From contig BJOX01000001.1 in the NCBI GenBank assembly GCA_009731375.1, positions 313,123 to 364,232 of the forward strand: a stretch of 51,110 nt of DNA, read 5' to 3'. Shown piece by piece: positions 25,495 to 33,807 of this stretch. The position numbers and the translations under genes were made by a program. Origin of the DNA: Paulinella micropora (taxonomy: Eukaryota > Cercozoa > Imbricatea > Euglyphida). Every line of letters starts with the position of its first letter. Positions within the stretch are counted from its first letter, which is position 1. Below the pieces are notes generated by a model. That model made no database searches and was not told the DNA's origin. It saw only the letters and a list, made by a program, of their open reading frames with translations.

Positions 25495-26418
25495 CTACAA
25501 GTCCATTATTTCTTTTTTCTTCCTTTGTCGTGAAGAAGTTCTAATGTTGGCGGAGTCTATCTCCTCTCTTTTAAGTAAATGCTTTGTTTGCTTTTCTTTA
25601 GTTAGTTGTTTCAGTTCTTTATTAATATCTTTCTCTTCCGGATCGTCGGTAGCGTCAGTCTTTAATAAATGTCTAGGTGGTACAACATCATCATTTGTTA
25701 ATACAATCCGATATCCCTTACGGGCTTTGACGGTGTAGATTTGCTTGCTCCAAGTCTTTCCTCCCTTTTCTAAAATGTGTTTCTTGTTCAACTTTCTAAC
25801 TCTGTCTCCTTCTTTGAAACTAAATAAATATTTATCAACATATCTATGTTGTTGGCTTATATCATTTCCTTTAAACACATCAATTGGTGCCGCCTTAATC
25901 GCTGAATGTTCTTTCTTGTTATAATAATAAACAACATCTTCAATATAACTTATCCAATCAAAATTACGATTAAAAGCCCATAATATGTGTAATCTTTCTC
26001 TAAGTGTTCTAACAAATCTATCAACAATACCTAACGAATTATGATCACCTACTTCAACCATAAATTGTTCAATTCCATTATTTCTCATCCACTCACCAAC
26101 TGCACCTTTAAACTCACCGCCATTGTCTGATATGTATGCTTTTGGCTTCGGTAATTTCTTGAGTGCTTCTAAAACTGTGGTCGAAAATTTATTCTTTATT
26201 GGTATCGCATAAGCATAGCGACTATGGATATCAATCCAAATAAGGGCAAAATTATAGTTTTTATTTTTTGTAGCGACCTTACTCATGTCCATTAAATCAA
26301 TATTGACCATATCCAATACTTTGTCCGCCCATATTGTCGTTCCTCTAGTCCTCGGTTTAGTCTGACGAAATAATTCTTGTGCGGTGTTCGCAAGTTGAAT
26401 ATTATTATTTTCACTCAT
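25495..26418 (-). CDS. int: RVE-type integrase
   Basis: 307 residues. Inserts the linear element into host DNA with a 6-bp stagger. The retrovirus-type catalytic core has Asp in NIDLMDM (D41), Asp in YISDNGGEF (D98) and, 34 residues later, Asp in GIVDRFVRTLRERL (D133), where retroviral enzymes have Glu. The C-terminal half holds an SH3/chromo-like barrel (FKEGDRVRKLNKK...KQIYTVKARKGYRIVLTNDD) and a charged tail. No N-terminal HHCC zinc finger is evident. The gene is read toward the duplicated module; a hairpin element (26,422-26,476) directly precedes its ATG. Confidence 0.9.
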   Translation of the reverse strand: MSENNNIQLANTAQELFRQTKPRTRGTTIWADKVLDMVNIDLMDMSKVATKNKNYNFALIWIDIHSRYAYAIPIKNKFSTTVLEALKKLPKPKAYISDNGGEFKGAVGEWMRNNGIEQFMVEVGDHNSLGIVDRFVRTLRERLHILWAFNRNFDWISYIEDVVYYYNKKEHSAIKAAPIDVFKGNDISQQHRYVDKYLFSFKEGDRVRKLNKKHILEKGGKTWSKQIYTVKARKGYRIVLTNDDVVPPRHLLKTDATDDPEEKDINKELKQLTKEKQTKHLLKREEIDSANIRTSSRQRKKKEIMDL

Positions 26419-26421
26419 GAT

Positions 26422-26476
26422 GATAGTTTAGAATTGCGATTCGTGCTGTCGCACTCTCTCTTATTCTAAACCTTCG
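26422..26476 (-). promoter_or_regulatory. Hairpin leader element, integrase copy
   Basis: Read on the minus strand: GTTTAGAAT...GTGCGACAGCAC...ATTCTAAAC, an outer 9-bp stem with an inner GTGC/GCAC stem, ending a few bases before the integrase ATG and following the upstream gene. A near-identical copy in the same transcriptional sense stands at 35,568-35,622 before the minor capsid gene. Confidence 0.75.
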
Positions 26477-26554
26477 TTTTTTATTTTTAATTTTTATTTA
26501 ATCGCAGACGATGTTTTGTGATGACGGCAGTCAGAACAAAATATCATTAGAACT

Positions 26555-27067
26555 TTAGAAAATCTTATCTGCTTCCTTACTTTTTTCTTTATTCTTTGGT
26601 GTATTGTTATATACATTAACTGATATTTTTTCGCTTCGTTTTTTACCGCCTCGTTGTTTTCCGCCTGTTGGTTCATAATCTTCGCTTTCTTCACTCTCAC
26701 TTTCTTCTTCTTATTCGCTGTCATTCTCAGTCTTCTTTGGTTGTGGTGATTTCTTTGTGTTTTTCTTCTTGGGATTTTTGGCATTCTTTTTTATCTTTCT
26801 AAGCATATGATTTGCAATAACCTCAGACATGTCAATTTCGCTATCGCTTTCGCTTGATTCATCTTCAATCTCAGGATTTTTAAGTATCTCTTTCGCAACG
26901 CTAACTTCAGCATCAGTCTCAATAAGTTCTTCCACTGATGCTTCTTTTAATTCTCCTTTTTTACGAAGCCTTTCACGAGCCCATTCGTCCTTTCGCCGTT
27001 CAGCATTTTCTCTATTTGCTTGAACTGCTTTCTTCCAGTTTTCCTTTGATGCTTCCTTTGACGGCAT
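26555..27067 (-). CDS. Charged protein with in-frame stop
   Basis: Starts MPSKEASKENWKKAVQANRE; 118 residues to a TAA at 26,711-26,713. The same frame stays open for 51 more codons past that stop to 26,555 (EEESESEESEDYEPTGGK and a basic end), continuing the acidic run without a break in character. A single-base change of a Glu codon would create such a stop. Helical, highly charged; family unknown. It lies between the divergent fibre gene and the integrase, sharing the 27,068-27,159 promoter gap. An overlapping 96-residue frame at 26,494-26,784 is considered a shadow. Confidence 0.65.
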
Positions 27068-27159
27068 TGATTACAGATGATTGATACTACACTAGATAGT
27101 TATATTTTTTGTTAGTATAATTTAACAAAAAAAAATTAAAATATTTAATTATATAATCA
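27068..27159. promoter_or_regulatory. Divergent AT-rich promoter region
   Basis: 92 bp between two divergent starts, with TATATTTTTTGTTAGTATAATTT and AATTATATAATCA near the plus-strand ATG. The latter fits the start-proximal AT motif of other element genes. Confidence 0.5.
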
Positions 27160-30100
27160 ATGTCGCAATATAAATCATTACTTGGCCTTAATGAGTTGGC
27201 TGTTGATAGTCTAAACATACTTAACTTAGACCTTACCAACACAAACATAGTCGGTCTGAATACAGACAGAGTGCCAGAAGATGAAAACCCTTTGAACCTC
27301 TACTATACGGATTTACGATTTGACACAAGATTATCTACCAAATCAACTACAGACATAAAAGAAGGAAAAAATCTATACTATACAGAGCAACGAGTGAGGG
27401 ACAACGACGAAGTCAAAGCCTCAACTCAACACAGAAGCAATACAAGTAATCCGCACCAAACCAGTCTATACAATTTGATAGACACTAACATATCCGCTCC
27501 AACGGTCGGGCAATACTTAACATATAATGATGTAGATGGTAAATGGAGAAATACAACAATCGGCTCAATTGATACACTCACAGATGTAGTCATTACAGCA
27601 CCAATAGCGATGAATAGTTATCTCACATATAACTCAATAAACTGGGTAAATAAAACTTTTCCGATAAATGTTGATGAATTCGGCAATATTAGTATGGGCG
27701 GTAATTTGAATATAACAGGAGTTAATTTATTAAATACGAAAGATGTTGATACTTGGATATCTGAGCACGAAGATAATAATGATAAAGTTTCCGCGGATGG
27801 TTCAATTGATACACACAGCGATGTTACAATAACGGGCACACCCGCCAATAACCAACTACTCATTTATAGCACAGGGCAATGGAGAAACACAAACTCACCT
27901 TTTCTTAGATTGGATGGTCTCGCTATGATGTTTGGAGATTTAAATATGGGGGGTTTTAATGTAGCAAATGTCGGTAATGTTGATGGTGTTGATGTTTCGG
28001 CTCTTGATAGTTCTGTGGTAAAACTAACAGGAGACCAAACCATAACAGGGAATAAAATATTTACTACTTATTTGGGTGTAAAAGATTCAAATCCATTAAA
28101 TACAGGTAAGTTATTCTTCAATTACAACAATAATATGGGTTCTATTTATTCGTCGGAGGCAGGTGGAGCAACAGGCTATCCATTATCTATTGTTGGTTCT
28201 TCCATACTTCTTGCTTCTACCACGGGGAGTGGGATAACATTGACAGGCAATGTTTTAAATTTTAGTGGCACAACAGCAATCAGCGGACTTCCAGCACCAT
28301 TCAACGATGGCGATGCTTCAACAAAAGCATACACTGATACTAAACTGGCCAAGGACGGCACAGTGGCTATGACGGGTAGTTTAAATATGGGTGGTTTTGC
28401 TATTACAAATGTTGGTAATGTTGATGGTATTGATGTTTCTGCCCTTGATACTTCTGTGGTTAAACTAACAGGAGACCAAACCATAGCAGGAACCAAAACA
28501 TTCAGCAACATAATAAATGCTAGTGCGGGGATTGATATGAAAAGCCAAAGCATAACAAATGTTAATCTTGTTGATGGTGTGGATGTTTCTACTCTTGATA
28601 CTTCGGTGGTTAAACTAACAGGAGACCAAACCATAGCAGGGAATAAAAAATTTACATCAACTTTGGAAGTAAGTGGTTCGTCCAATCCTACTACTTTTGA
28701 CGGCATTGGCATAGCCTTTGATACAAAAATAGGAATGATTGCAGCACAAAAAACAGCAACAGCGACTTGGTATCCGATACAAATAACGGGTTCGTATGTT
28801 GAGTTATATTCGGGTAATACTTTAATTATAACCGCAACTGGCACTACACTATCTTTGAATAACAACAAAATAACAAACTTAGCCACACCATCAGCAACAA
28901 CGGACGGAGCAAACAAAAGTTATGTGGATACATTAGACGGGCAAAATGTGAAACTAACAGGAAACCAAACCATAGCAGGAATTAAGACATATAGCAGTGG
29001 TGTTGAAATAACGGGAAATTCAATCAATTCAACAACAAAGGGCACATTTATCGTTTTCAATTCTACCAGTAATATCGGGTCAATTGCTAGTTTGGATATG
29101 AAAACTGCAACATATTACAACTTTGAAATTTCTGCGAAAAAAATAAGTTTTATTATTGACGGGACGATTGTCGGTTGGGTAAATGCTTCGGGGCTAGATT
29201 GTAATAGTAGCAAAATAGCCAACCTTGGAACTCCGACATTAGCAACGGACGGAGCGACAAAAGGGTATGCGGACACATTGGACGGGCAAAATGTAAAACT
29301 ATCAACAGACCAAACCATAACAGGAAGCAAAACATTTAATGGGGCGAGCACTGTGATAAAATATCTAACTTTAACGAACAATGCCGATTTTAATAATCAA
29401 ACTATCACTAATGGTGGAAATATAACATATAATGGGGCGAGGATATTAAACCAAAATGGAGGAGATATATTCTTTTCACAGACATCAGGAGATTATCAGT
29501 ATTTCTTATTTACTCTAAATACCGCTACAAGTGGAACCGCGAACCAACGAGGTTATGTATTTACGAATGTAGCATCTGATGTAAAAGGGGCGGGACTTTA
29601 TATTTCAAAACTTTTGGATAATAAAAGTGCTTCGTCTGACATTGTCCGTTTTAACAATGCTGGCGGTATGCGGTTTTATGGAGCCTTAGATATGAACTCA
29701 AACAATATAACAAATGGCGGAACAATAACGGGAACAACAATTACTTCAACCGCGGGTATATCAACGACGACACTAACGGCGAGTGGATTAATAACGGCAA
29801 ATGCGAGTATATCAACAACAACGGCAACCGCAAGCGGATTAATAACGGCAAATGCGGGGATATCAACAACGACATTGGCAACGAGCGATAAAATAACAAC
29901 AGCATCAGGTAAGCCGATAATCATCGGAAGTACAACAAAATCAGCGAATGGTGCGACTGGGGGTTTAGAATTATGCGGAACAAATATCGGAGGCGCCCAT
30001 TTACAGGCAATAGTATCCGATGCTTATCCAACATTTCAATTATTGAACTGGGCACACGACAATATAGGTATAAGTTTTGATGCTTATTATGACGGCTCAA

Positions 30101-30849
30101 ACTGGAAATCAAGTAATTCTGGCTCAAACTTTCAAATATACAAAATCTCAAACAAACTTGCTTTTTATTATAATACTGGAACAACAGCGGGAAATAATAT
30201 AACTTGGACTGAGGCGATTAACATTAATACGTCGGGAGAGGTAGTCATCCCAACAGCATCCAGCGGTTTTTTAACCATAAGAAAAAGACCCGCTTCTACC
30301 GTTGACGCACAACTATATTTTAAATCGGGAGGATATACGAATTATGGAGCAATCGTTTCTTCTACTGGTTTGCTTCACGCTTGGACTACTTCAAACTCTA
30401 CTACTGGCGAGCCGTCTGGTAGTTATAATTATATTCCGCTTAATGGTGCTTGGACAAACTCATCGGACAGGAGGCTAAAATCAGATATTAAAACATTAGA
30501 CTGCGGGGATTGTTGCGAGAAACTAATGAAAATAAATAGTTGTTCATATTATTTGAAATCAGACGAAAAGAAAGAAAAAAAGAACCACGGATTTATTGCT
30601 GATGAAGTTAAAAAAATATTTCCAGAGTTTGTATCTGTAAGTGGAATAAAAGCGGACGATGGAGATGGCTACCTTGAAGGCATAACATATACAAGTTTTA
30701 TACCGATATTAGTCAGTGCTTTTCAACACATGGCGGAAAAGGTAGTTAATTTAGAAAAAGAAAATAAAAATCTTATGAATATACTACAAGACCAAGCAAA
30801 CCAACTAGCAGAAATAAGAGTGGCCGTTCTTGATAATGTCAAACAATAA
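27160..30849 (+). CDS. Giant fibre protein with S74-type chaperone domain
   Basis: 1,229 residues, the largest single frame. A phage-tail-like, Asn/Thr/Ser/Gly-rich beta-structured shaft. The segment VVKLTGDQTIxGxKxF recurs at about residues 285, 432, 481, 596 and 712, often after NVDGVDVSALDTS. A short-repeat stretch TTTLTASGLITANA lies at about 865-905. The C terminus is an intramolecular chaperone of endosialidase type: SDRRLKSDI begins at residue 1102, with Y-x-x-x-S--YYLK, HGFIADEV and a final coiled coil (VVNLEKENKNLMNILQDQAN). In the family this domain trimerises the fibre and cuts itself off just before the Ser. Probably the host-recognition spike. Confidence 0.85.
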   Translation: MSQYKSLLGLNELAVDSLNILNLDLTNTNIVGLNTDRVPEDENPLNLYYTDLRFDTRLSTKSTTDIKEGKNLYYTEQRVRDNDEVKASTQHRSNTSNPHQTSLYNLIDTNISAPTVGQYLTYNDVDGKWRNTTIGSIDTLTDVVITAPIAMNSYLTYNSINWVNKTFPINVDEFGNISMGGNLNITGVNLLNTKDVDTWISEHEDNNDKVSADGSIDTHSDVTITGTPANNQLLIYSTGQWRNTNSPFLRLDGLAMMFGDLNMGGFNVANVGNVDGVDVSALDSSVVKLTGDQTITGNKIFTTYLGVKDSNPLNTGKLFFNYNNNMGSIYSSEAGGATGYPLSIVGSSILLASTTGSGITLTGNVLNFSGTTAISGLPAPFNDGDASTKAYTDTKLAKDGTVAMTGSLNMGGFAITNVGNVDGIDVSALDTSVVKLTGDQTIAGTKTFSNIINASAGIDMKSQSITNVNLVDGVDVSTLDTSVVKLTGDQTIAGNKKFTSTLEVSGSSNPTTFDGIGIAFDTKIGMIAAQKTATATWYPIQITGSYVELYSGNTLIITATGTTLSLNNNKITNLATPSATTDGANKSYVDTLDGQNVKLTGNQTIAGIKTYSSGVEITGNSINSTTKGTFIVFNSTSNIGSIASLDMKTATYYNFEISAKKISFIIDGTIVGWVNASGLDCNSSKIANLGTPTLATDGATKGYADTLDGQNVKLSTDQTITGSKTFNGASTVIKYLTLTNNADFNNQTITNGGNITYNGARILNQNGGDIFFSQTSGDYQYFLFTLNTATSGTANQRGYVFTNVASDVKGAGLYISKLLDNKSASSDIVRFNNAGGMRFYGALDMNSNNITNGGTITGTTITSTAGISTTTLTASGLITANASISTTTATASGLITANAGISTTTLATSDKITTASGKPIIIGSTTKSANGATGGLELCGTNIGGAHLQAIVSDAYPTFQLLNWAHDNIGISFDAYYDGSNWKSSNSGSNFQIYKISNKLAFYYNTGTTAGNNITWTEAININTSGEVVIPTASSGFLTIRKRPASTVDAQLYFKSGGYTNYGAIVSSTGLLHAWTTSNSTTGEPSGSYNYIPLNGAWTNSSDRRLKSDIKTLDCGDCCEKLMKINSCSYYLKSDEKKEKKNHGFIADEVKKIFPEFVSVSGIKADDGDGYLEGITYTSFIPILVSAFQHMAEKVVNLEKENKNLMNILQDQANQLAEIRVAVLDNVKQ

Positions 30850-31183
30850 TACAACCAGACTTCATAGACCCCCACCTATTATGGATATGGATGGCGAACT
30901 AACTCCCGAATTAAAGTCTCGCTGTATTTCGTCAGAGTTAAAAAATGAACAAAAAAAACTAGACCATGAAATTAACGACGAATGGCGATGTTGTTGTTTC
31001 AAAGAAAGGACAGATGCAAGATTAATTAAATATGCTGTTCAGATGACAGTTATATGTAGCATAATCATTTTGTGTGTTGTTAGATTGAGCGACCCGACAA
31101 TCAGTTGTGCTAATGCTAACACGTTTATAGGCGTACTCACGCTTCTTATTGGGATAATCTGCCCGTCTCCAAAAATAAATTAA
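30836..31183 (+). CDS. Small two-span membrane protein
   Basis: 115 residues from ATG 30,836, overlapping the end of the fibre gene by 14 bp. A polar N-terminal half with WRCCCFKERTDARLI, then two membrane spans (AVQMTVICSIIILCVV and TFIGVLTLLIGIICP) close together. The overlap suggests co-translation with the fibre. Could anchor or accompany it; the family is unknown. Its stop overlaps that of the convergent nuclease gene by 3 bp. Confidence 0.7.
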   Translation: MSNNNTTRLHRPPPIMDMDGELTPELKSRCISSELKNEQKKLDHEINDEWRCCCFKERTDARLIKYAVQMTVICSIIILCVVRLSDPTISCANANTFIGVLTLLIGIICPSPKIN

Positions 31184-31839
31184 AAACCAAAAGCGGATAA
31201 TCCGATCATATTGTCGTAGTGTATTTGTGTTTTAAGATGCTTTGACAAATTATCAATTCTGAAAGAATTACCACATTCACATTGAACTATTTTTGATTCA
31301 TATATTCTTTTTTTTCGGTTTATCTCATCTTTATTTCTGTCTCTATATTCTTTCCATTTTTGTGATAGTTGTTCTTTGTTTTTTGCCACGTATTCTTTAA
31401 GATATCGTGACACATAGTCTTCATTTTTTTCAAGCCATTCTTTTCTTTTTTGTGCTATTTTCTCTTTGTTTGTTTCTCTATATTTTTTATCTCTTTGTGC
31501 TATTTTACCCTTGTTTTGTTCTCTGTATTCCTTTTTAGTTTGACATTCTACTCTTTTGTTTATACAATTTTCTGTTTGTCTTATTATCTCTCCTTCTCGC
31601 CTTCTCAGTTGATTTACATTTTCACACGAATAATCTTCAATTAATTCAACGAAGGCATCATTATATTTGACGATTTCAAAAGAAGAAACATAATGATATT
31701 TTCCATTCATCCAGTTTTTGTAATCAATTTTATGAGCATACAATCGCTTATATAATGGTTGAGCGGTTGAACCGATATACACCTGATCGGTTTGATATGA
31801 CCTAATCGCATATATTTTTCCTTGTTTATAGTCTGGCAT
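31180..31839 (-). CDS. GIY-YIG family endonuclease
   Basis: 219 residues. N-terminal GIY-YIG core: KIYAIRS...VYIGSTAQPLYKRLYAHK (about residues 8-36) with the usual Tyr, Arg and a downstream Glu (ELIEDY about 66-70). A long charged middle carries four copies of a YRExNKxKIAQ-type repeat (about 104-180), and a C-terminal CECGNSFRIDNLSKHLKTQIH is zinc-finger-like. Such nucleases occur in giant viruses and their parasites and act on DNA; it may be a homing-type nuclease or take part in replication or recombination. Converges with the membrane protein gene. Confidence 0.85.
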   Translation of the reverse strand: MPDYKQGKIYAIRSYQTDQVYIGSTAQPLYKRLYAHKIDYKNWMNGKYHYVSSFEIVKYNDAFVELIEDYSCENVNQLRRREGEIIRQTENCINKRVECQTKKEYREQNKGKIAQRDKKYRETNKEKIAQKRKEWLEKNEDYVSRYLKEYVAKNKEQLSQKWKEYRDRNKDEINRKKRIYESKIVQCECGNSFRIDNLSKHLKTQIHYDNMIGLSAFGF

Positions 31840-31867
31840 CGTTTTATATCGTTTATTATCGCTATGT

Positions 31868-32116
31868 TTAAATAGAATAACATTCGTATATATGTGTCAT
31901 ATACCATCTATTATCACCATCACAGATTAAAGGAATGGCTTCATCAAAACTAATACACCAATCTGACATTGGCTTATACACACATTTAAATTTAGTATAT
32001 ATACCTTTTTGAATACAATAAACACAACTTATATTCTTTTTTTCACTTATCCGTGAGTAAAAGTCGCAGGCAGTCCGAGCAATAGTTGAGCACATAAACA
32101 AGAATATTAAAATCAT
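31868..32116 (-). CDS. Small secreted Cys-rich protein
   Basis: 82 residues with a signal-peptide-like start (MILIFLFMCSTIARTA) followed by a Cys-containing domain (CVYCIQKG, CVYKPMSDWC, ICDGD, YEC). Seven cysteines after the signal suggest disulfides and export. No family recognised. It stands upstream of and in the same direction as the nuclease gene. Could be a virion surface or host-interaction factor; that is inference only. Confidence 0.5.
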   Translation of the reverse strand: MILIFLFMCSTIARTACDFYSRISEKKNISCVYCIQKGIYTKFKCVYKPMSDWCISFDEAIPLICDGDNRWYMTHIYECYSI

Positions 32117-32224
32117 TTTTTTATATTATACAAAATATATTATGAGTGAGTTCAAATACCAAAAGATTATTTTTCTAAGCAATGATTTTGCTGGAGGAAG
32201 CAAAACATTTAATAAAAATATTCG

Positions 32225-32503
32225 ATGTCATTCACACCCACCAAAATGAATGTTAAGTTTATCCACTATATGAACGACCAGACAGAGACAAAAACCAGAA
32301 TTCTTTACATGGATAGAATTGGAATTATTGGAACATTTGCGGATAGCACCACAGCAAACATTTCAAACCTTAGTTATAATTTGGGTGTTGTCGGATGGAC
32401 TGACGGACAATATACATTTAAAGTCCTTGAAACCGACAGCGGAAATATTGACACAGGAAATTTAGCGGGAAGAATTGTTGTGTGTTTGGAATTCTTAGGG
32501 TAG
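32225..32503 (+). CDS. Small protein of unknown function
   Basis: 92 residues: MSFTPTKMNVKFIHYMNDQT..., beta-rich with GVVGWTDGQYTFKVLETDSG and a hydrophobic end (RIVVCLEFLG). First gene of the morphogenesis block, 62 bp before the ATPase. Its stop codon lies inside a perfect hairpin (32,498-32,516). No family recognised. Confidence 0.6.
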   Translation: MSFTPTKMNVKFIHYMNDQTETKTRILYMDRIGIIGTFADSTTANISNLSYNLGVVGWTDGQYTFKVLETDSGNIDTGNLAGRIVVCLEFLG

Positions 32504-32541
32504 GTGAAACCTACCCAGATTGTTGCGGATTTATCCGCAAC
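32498..32541 (+). terminator. Two tandem perfect hairpins
   Basis: GGGTAGGT-GAA-ACCTACCC (32,498-32,516, 8-bp stem) and GTTGCGGAT-TT-ATCCGCAAC (32,522-32,541, 9-bp stem) in the short gap before the ATPase. GAATTC(T/G)TAGGGTA flanks them as a direct repeat. Likely an RNA 3'-end or processing signal. Confidence 0.55.
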
Positions 32542-32554
32542 GAATTCGTAGGGT

Positions 32555-32568
32555 AATAATATACAATG
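32555..32568 (+). promoter_or_regulatory. Start-proximal AT motif, ATPase
   Basis: AATAATATACAATG including the ATG; nearly the same as AATTATATACAATG at 33,794-33,807. Confidence 0.45.
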
Positions 32569-33387
32569 ATGAAGATAAACAACGTCAAAGTTAAGCCTGT
32601 GAAGCAGGATGGAAACGGAGATAAAAAAGCAAAAGGTTATAAATTATTCAATGAGCCGTATGCTAACATATTTTTGCTTGCCCGTAAGAAGAGCGGGAAA
32701 ACGACAGCACTCTTTGAAATACTGAAAAGGGCTACAGACAGAAAAACCCGCATTGTCATTATTGCTTCAACGATACACAAGGACTACATTTATAAAGCAA
32801 TGGTAAAGCACTTTAAGAACAGGGGCAACCCGATGGCAATATATACCTTTCTTAAGTCAGATGGTGTAAATGTTATTGATTATGAGTTAGACAAACTGAA
32901 CAGACAGGACGAGCAACACGAAGGAGAAGTAAAACAAGACAAAGAGGAAATAGAGAAGCCACAATTTCTTTATTTTGGAAAAGAAGAAAAAAAGAAACAG
33001 AGCGCCGCGGAGGCAAAAGAACGGCCAAGTAAGTATATTTCTCCAGAGGTTGTTTTTGTTTTGGATGATTTAGGGAGCGGATTAAGAGACAAGTCAGTAA
33101 GTGATTTGTTAAAAAAGAACAGACACTATAAATCAAAGGTGATTATGTCAAGCCAGTATTTGAACGACCTACGGCCAGAAGCCATTAAGCAGTTAGATTA
33201 TCTATTAATCTTTCCGGGGCAATCTCAGGACAAAATGCAACTCGTGTATAAGCACTTAGACCTATCTTTTGACTTTGATTATTTTCTTCAAAAGTATCAC
33301 GAGGCAACAAAGGAACGATTTAATTTTCTTTATGTCTCAAGTGTTGATGATGAGTTAAGAAAAAACTGTAATTTTCGTCTTAAGTAA
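32566..33387 (+). CDS. FtsK/HerA-type genome packaging ATPase
   Basis: 273 residues. Pumps viral DNA into the capsid. Walker A LLARKKSGKTTAL (about 37-49; the first Gly of the classic loop is Ala), Walker B VVFVLDDLG (about 162-170), then a sensor-like IMSSQYLNDL and a conserved LLIFPGQ. The middle is a charged, low-complexity insert (about 110-145: RQDEQHEGEVKQDKEEIEK). Size and motif order fit the A32-like ATPases of Polinton-like viruses and virophages. Confidence 0.88.
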   Translation: MMKINNVKVKPVKQDGNGDKKAKGYKLFNEPYANIFLLARKKSGKTTALFEILKRATDRKTRIVIIASTIHKDYIYKAMVKHFKNRGNPMAIYTFLKSDGVNVIDYELDKLNRQDEQHEGEVKQDKEEIEKPQFLYFGKEEKKKQSAAEAKERPSKYISPEVVFVLDDLGSGLRDKSVSDLLKKNRHYKSKVIMSSQYLNDLRPEAIKQLDYLLIFPGQSQDKMQLVYKHLDLSFDFDYFLQKYHEATKERFNFLYVSSVDDELRKNCNFRLK

Positions 33388-33428
33388 AAAAAATAAAATT
33401 TGTAAATAATTATTTTTCTGTATTATAT

Positions 33429-33737
33429 ATGCCAGTATCACCAGTGATAATTTCACAACCATCAGGATATAACATCGGATACAATCCATCAATGCCACAG
33501 AAGGGAGGAAAAAAGAAAACCAAGAAGAAGAGTGGGCAAAAGGGAGGAAAGATTAACTGGGCTAAGGTCGGAAAAACTGCCTTGGCTGTTAATAAATTCC
33601 TTCGCGATAATAAGGTAATCTCTAGGACTGCGGGGGCATTGAGTAGTGTTGGGGTGCCTTACGCGGGTAGTGTTAGTGCTACTGCCGCAAAACTCGGATA
33701 TGGTAAGCAACGAGGAGGTGCTGTAAAGTTCAGATAA
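33429..33737 (+). CDS. Basic pX/VI-like core protein
   Basis: 102 residues. Polar start, a KGGKKKTKKKSGQKGGK basic stretch, then a conserved-looking hydrophobic tail: WAKVGKTALAVNKFLRDNKV, ISRTAGALSSVGVPYAG, and a Gly-rich end (LGYGKQRGGAVKFR). This order is familiar from adenovirus pX-like proteins of adintoviruses and PLVs, where they are packaged with DNA. Preceded by TATTATATATG. Confidence 0.65.
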   Translation: MPVSPVIISQPSGYNIGYNPSMPQKGGKKKTKKKSGQKGGKINWAKVGKTALAVNKFLRDNKVISRTAGALSSVGVPYAGSVSATAAKLGYGKQRGGAVKFR

Positions 33738-33793
33738 AACGTGTTTCATTAAATGATTTTTCATACAAACGAATTGAAAATATTTTTTTGTTT

Positions 33794-33807
33794 AATTATA
33801 TACAATG
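33794..33807 (+). promoter_or_regulatory. Start-proximal AT motif, coiled-coil virion gene
   Basis: AATTATATACAATG including the ATG at 33,805; parallels the ATPase start. Confidence 0.45.

Larger units (their letters stand above)
24321..25983. repeat. Tandem duplication, module copy B
   Basis: Second unit of the tandem duplication. It flows into the intact integrase gene, so B carries the authentic integrase 3' end and A the duplicated one. Confidence 0.85.

Noticed and set aside
26494-26784. 96-residue minus-strand frame overlapping the charged protein
   Set aside because: The acidic and basic run of the charged protein's own frame continues through the same bases, so this is a shadow.
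32142-32249. 35-codon frame MSEFKYQKIIFLSNDF... with a TATATTATAC motif before it
   Set aside because: Very short and overlaps the start of the 92-residue gene in another frame; it could be a leader peptide but nothing confirms it.
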